NCBI RefSeq assembly: GCF_000374545.1
Contig: NZ_KB894590.1
Location: 82,822-146,821, forward strand
Direction of reading: 5' to 3'
DNA from: Anaeromusa acidaminophila DSM 3853
GTDB taxonomy: Bacteria > Bacillota > Negativicutes > Anaeromusales > Anaeromusaceae
DNA length: 64,000 bases
Part shown: positions 63,946-64,000 of the stretch, piece after piece
How the letters are laid out: each line of letters begins with the position of its first letter
Numbering within the stretch: the first letter of the stretch is position 1
The notes under the pieces: model-generated
Databases searched by the model: none
What the model was told of the DNA's origin: nothing
Seen by the model: the letters and a program-made list of their open reading frames with translations, nothing else
Position numbers and translations under genes: made by a program

Positions 63946-63974
63946 TTGACAAGTGGAAATATTCATGTTAATCT
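63946..63974 (+). promoter_or_regulatory. Second tandem strong promoter, probable rRNA operon P2
   Basis: TTGACA at 63946-63951 and TAATCT at 63969-63974 are separated by 17 bases. It lies about 100 bases after the first promoter, a spacing common for rRNA operons. The RNA itself is outside the window. Confidence 0.6.
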
Positions 63975-64000
63975 ATATAAGCACTCGAAAGGGCGCAGTG

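Noticed and set aside
63671..63952. Minus-strand frame of 93 codons near the right end
   Set aside because: It overlaps both consensus plus-strand promoters, has unusual composition and no ribosome binding site.
1..64000. CRISPR arrays, insertion sequences, prophage or conjugative genes
   Set aside because: No direct repeat arrays, transposase, integrase or phage-like proteins are visible in any frame I read.

Overview
The window looks like chromosome from an anaerobic, motile, low-to-mid GC Firmicute. A Negativicutes/Sporomusaceae-type organism is my best guess. This rests on strong AGGAGG-type ribosome binding sites, a tryptophan T-box, a glycyl radical enzyme with its activase, a desulfoferrodoxin-type superoxide reductase, the [FeFe]-hydrogenase maturase HydF with a TM1266-type regulator, three chemoreceptors and many class I U-tract terminators. 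The taxonomic call is inference, because no rRNA or marker protein could be compared. I see no insertion sequence, phage, CRISPR array or tRNA gene; the window is dense and mostly housekeeping, with some unusual accessory operons.

Layout. 1-1.6 kb: the 3' part of a chemoreceptor gene. 1.7-8.3 kb: a minus-strand operon of a GntR/FCD regulator, a glycyl radical enzyme and its activase, facing a plus-strand operon of an M20 peptidase and two gate-domain membrane proteins. 8.4-15 kb: small enzymes, then a signalling cluster (PilZ protein, two chemoreceptors, a diguanylate cyclase). 15-24.6 kb: a MATE transporter with a C-terminal ATPase-like domain, a secreted CAP protein, superoxide reductase, two tiny ORFs missed by ordinary gene calling, TrmO, an alpha/beta hydrolase, a DNA alkylation repair operon (ogt, alkD, DUF1848), an SDR enzyme and a small membrane protein. 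24.7-36.7 kb: eleven tightly packed plus-strand genes, namely a three-subunit xanthine-dehydrogenase-type enzyme, then a partner-switching module (STAS antagonist, HATPase kinase, solute-binding protein, Cache-HAMP-SpoIIE phosphatase, HATPase-GNAT-like fusion), then an aminotransferase, a MATE exporter and a secreted nucleosidase-like protein. 36.8-48.8 kb: sirtuin, ThpR, a PAS-GGDEF protein, a tryptophan T-box with trpBA, aspA, hydF, a type IIC-like P-type ATPase and a NagZ-like glycosidase. 48.9-64 kb: an unrecognised 522-residue protein, a zinc-ribbon membrane protein, GNAT, NadE, a TM1266 regulator, YbaK, a B3/B4 protein, thrC, pckA, exported oligopeptidase F, two radical SAM proteins, a 51-residue ORF and finally two tandem strong promoters that probably drive a stable RNA (rRNA) operon beyond the right edge.

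How they work together. The most interesting unit is 28.4-36.7 kb. A periplasmic-type binding protein of the NMT1/SsuA class, with no permease nearby, is translationally coupled to a membrane phosphatase with an extracytoplasmic Cache domain and to a STAS/kinase pair. This suggests a ligand-sensing partner switch. Its neighbours (molybdenum hydroxylase, secreted nucleosidase-like protein, HisC-like aminotransferase, exporter) suggest N-heterocycle or purine-related chemistry, but no target of the switch is visible in the window. Three chemoreceptors, a PilZ protein and two GGDEF proteins show substantial chemotaxis and c-di-GMP signalling capacity.
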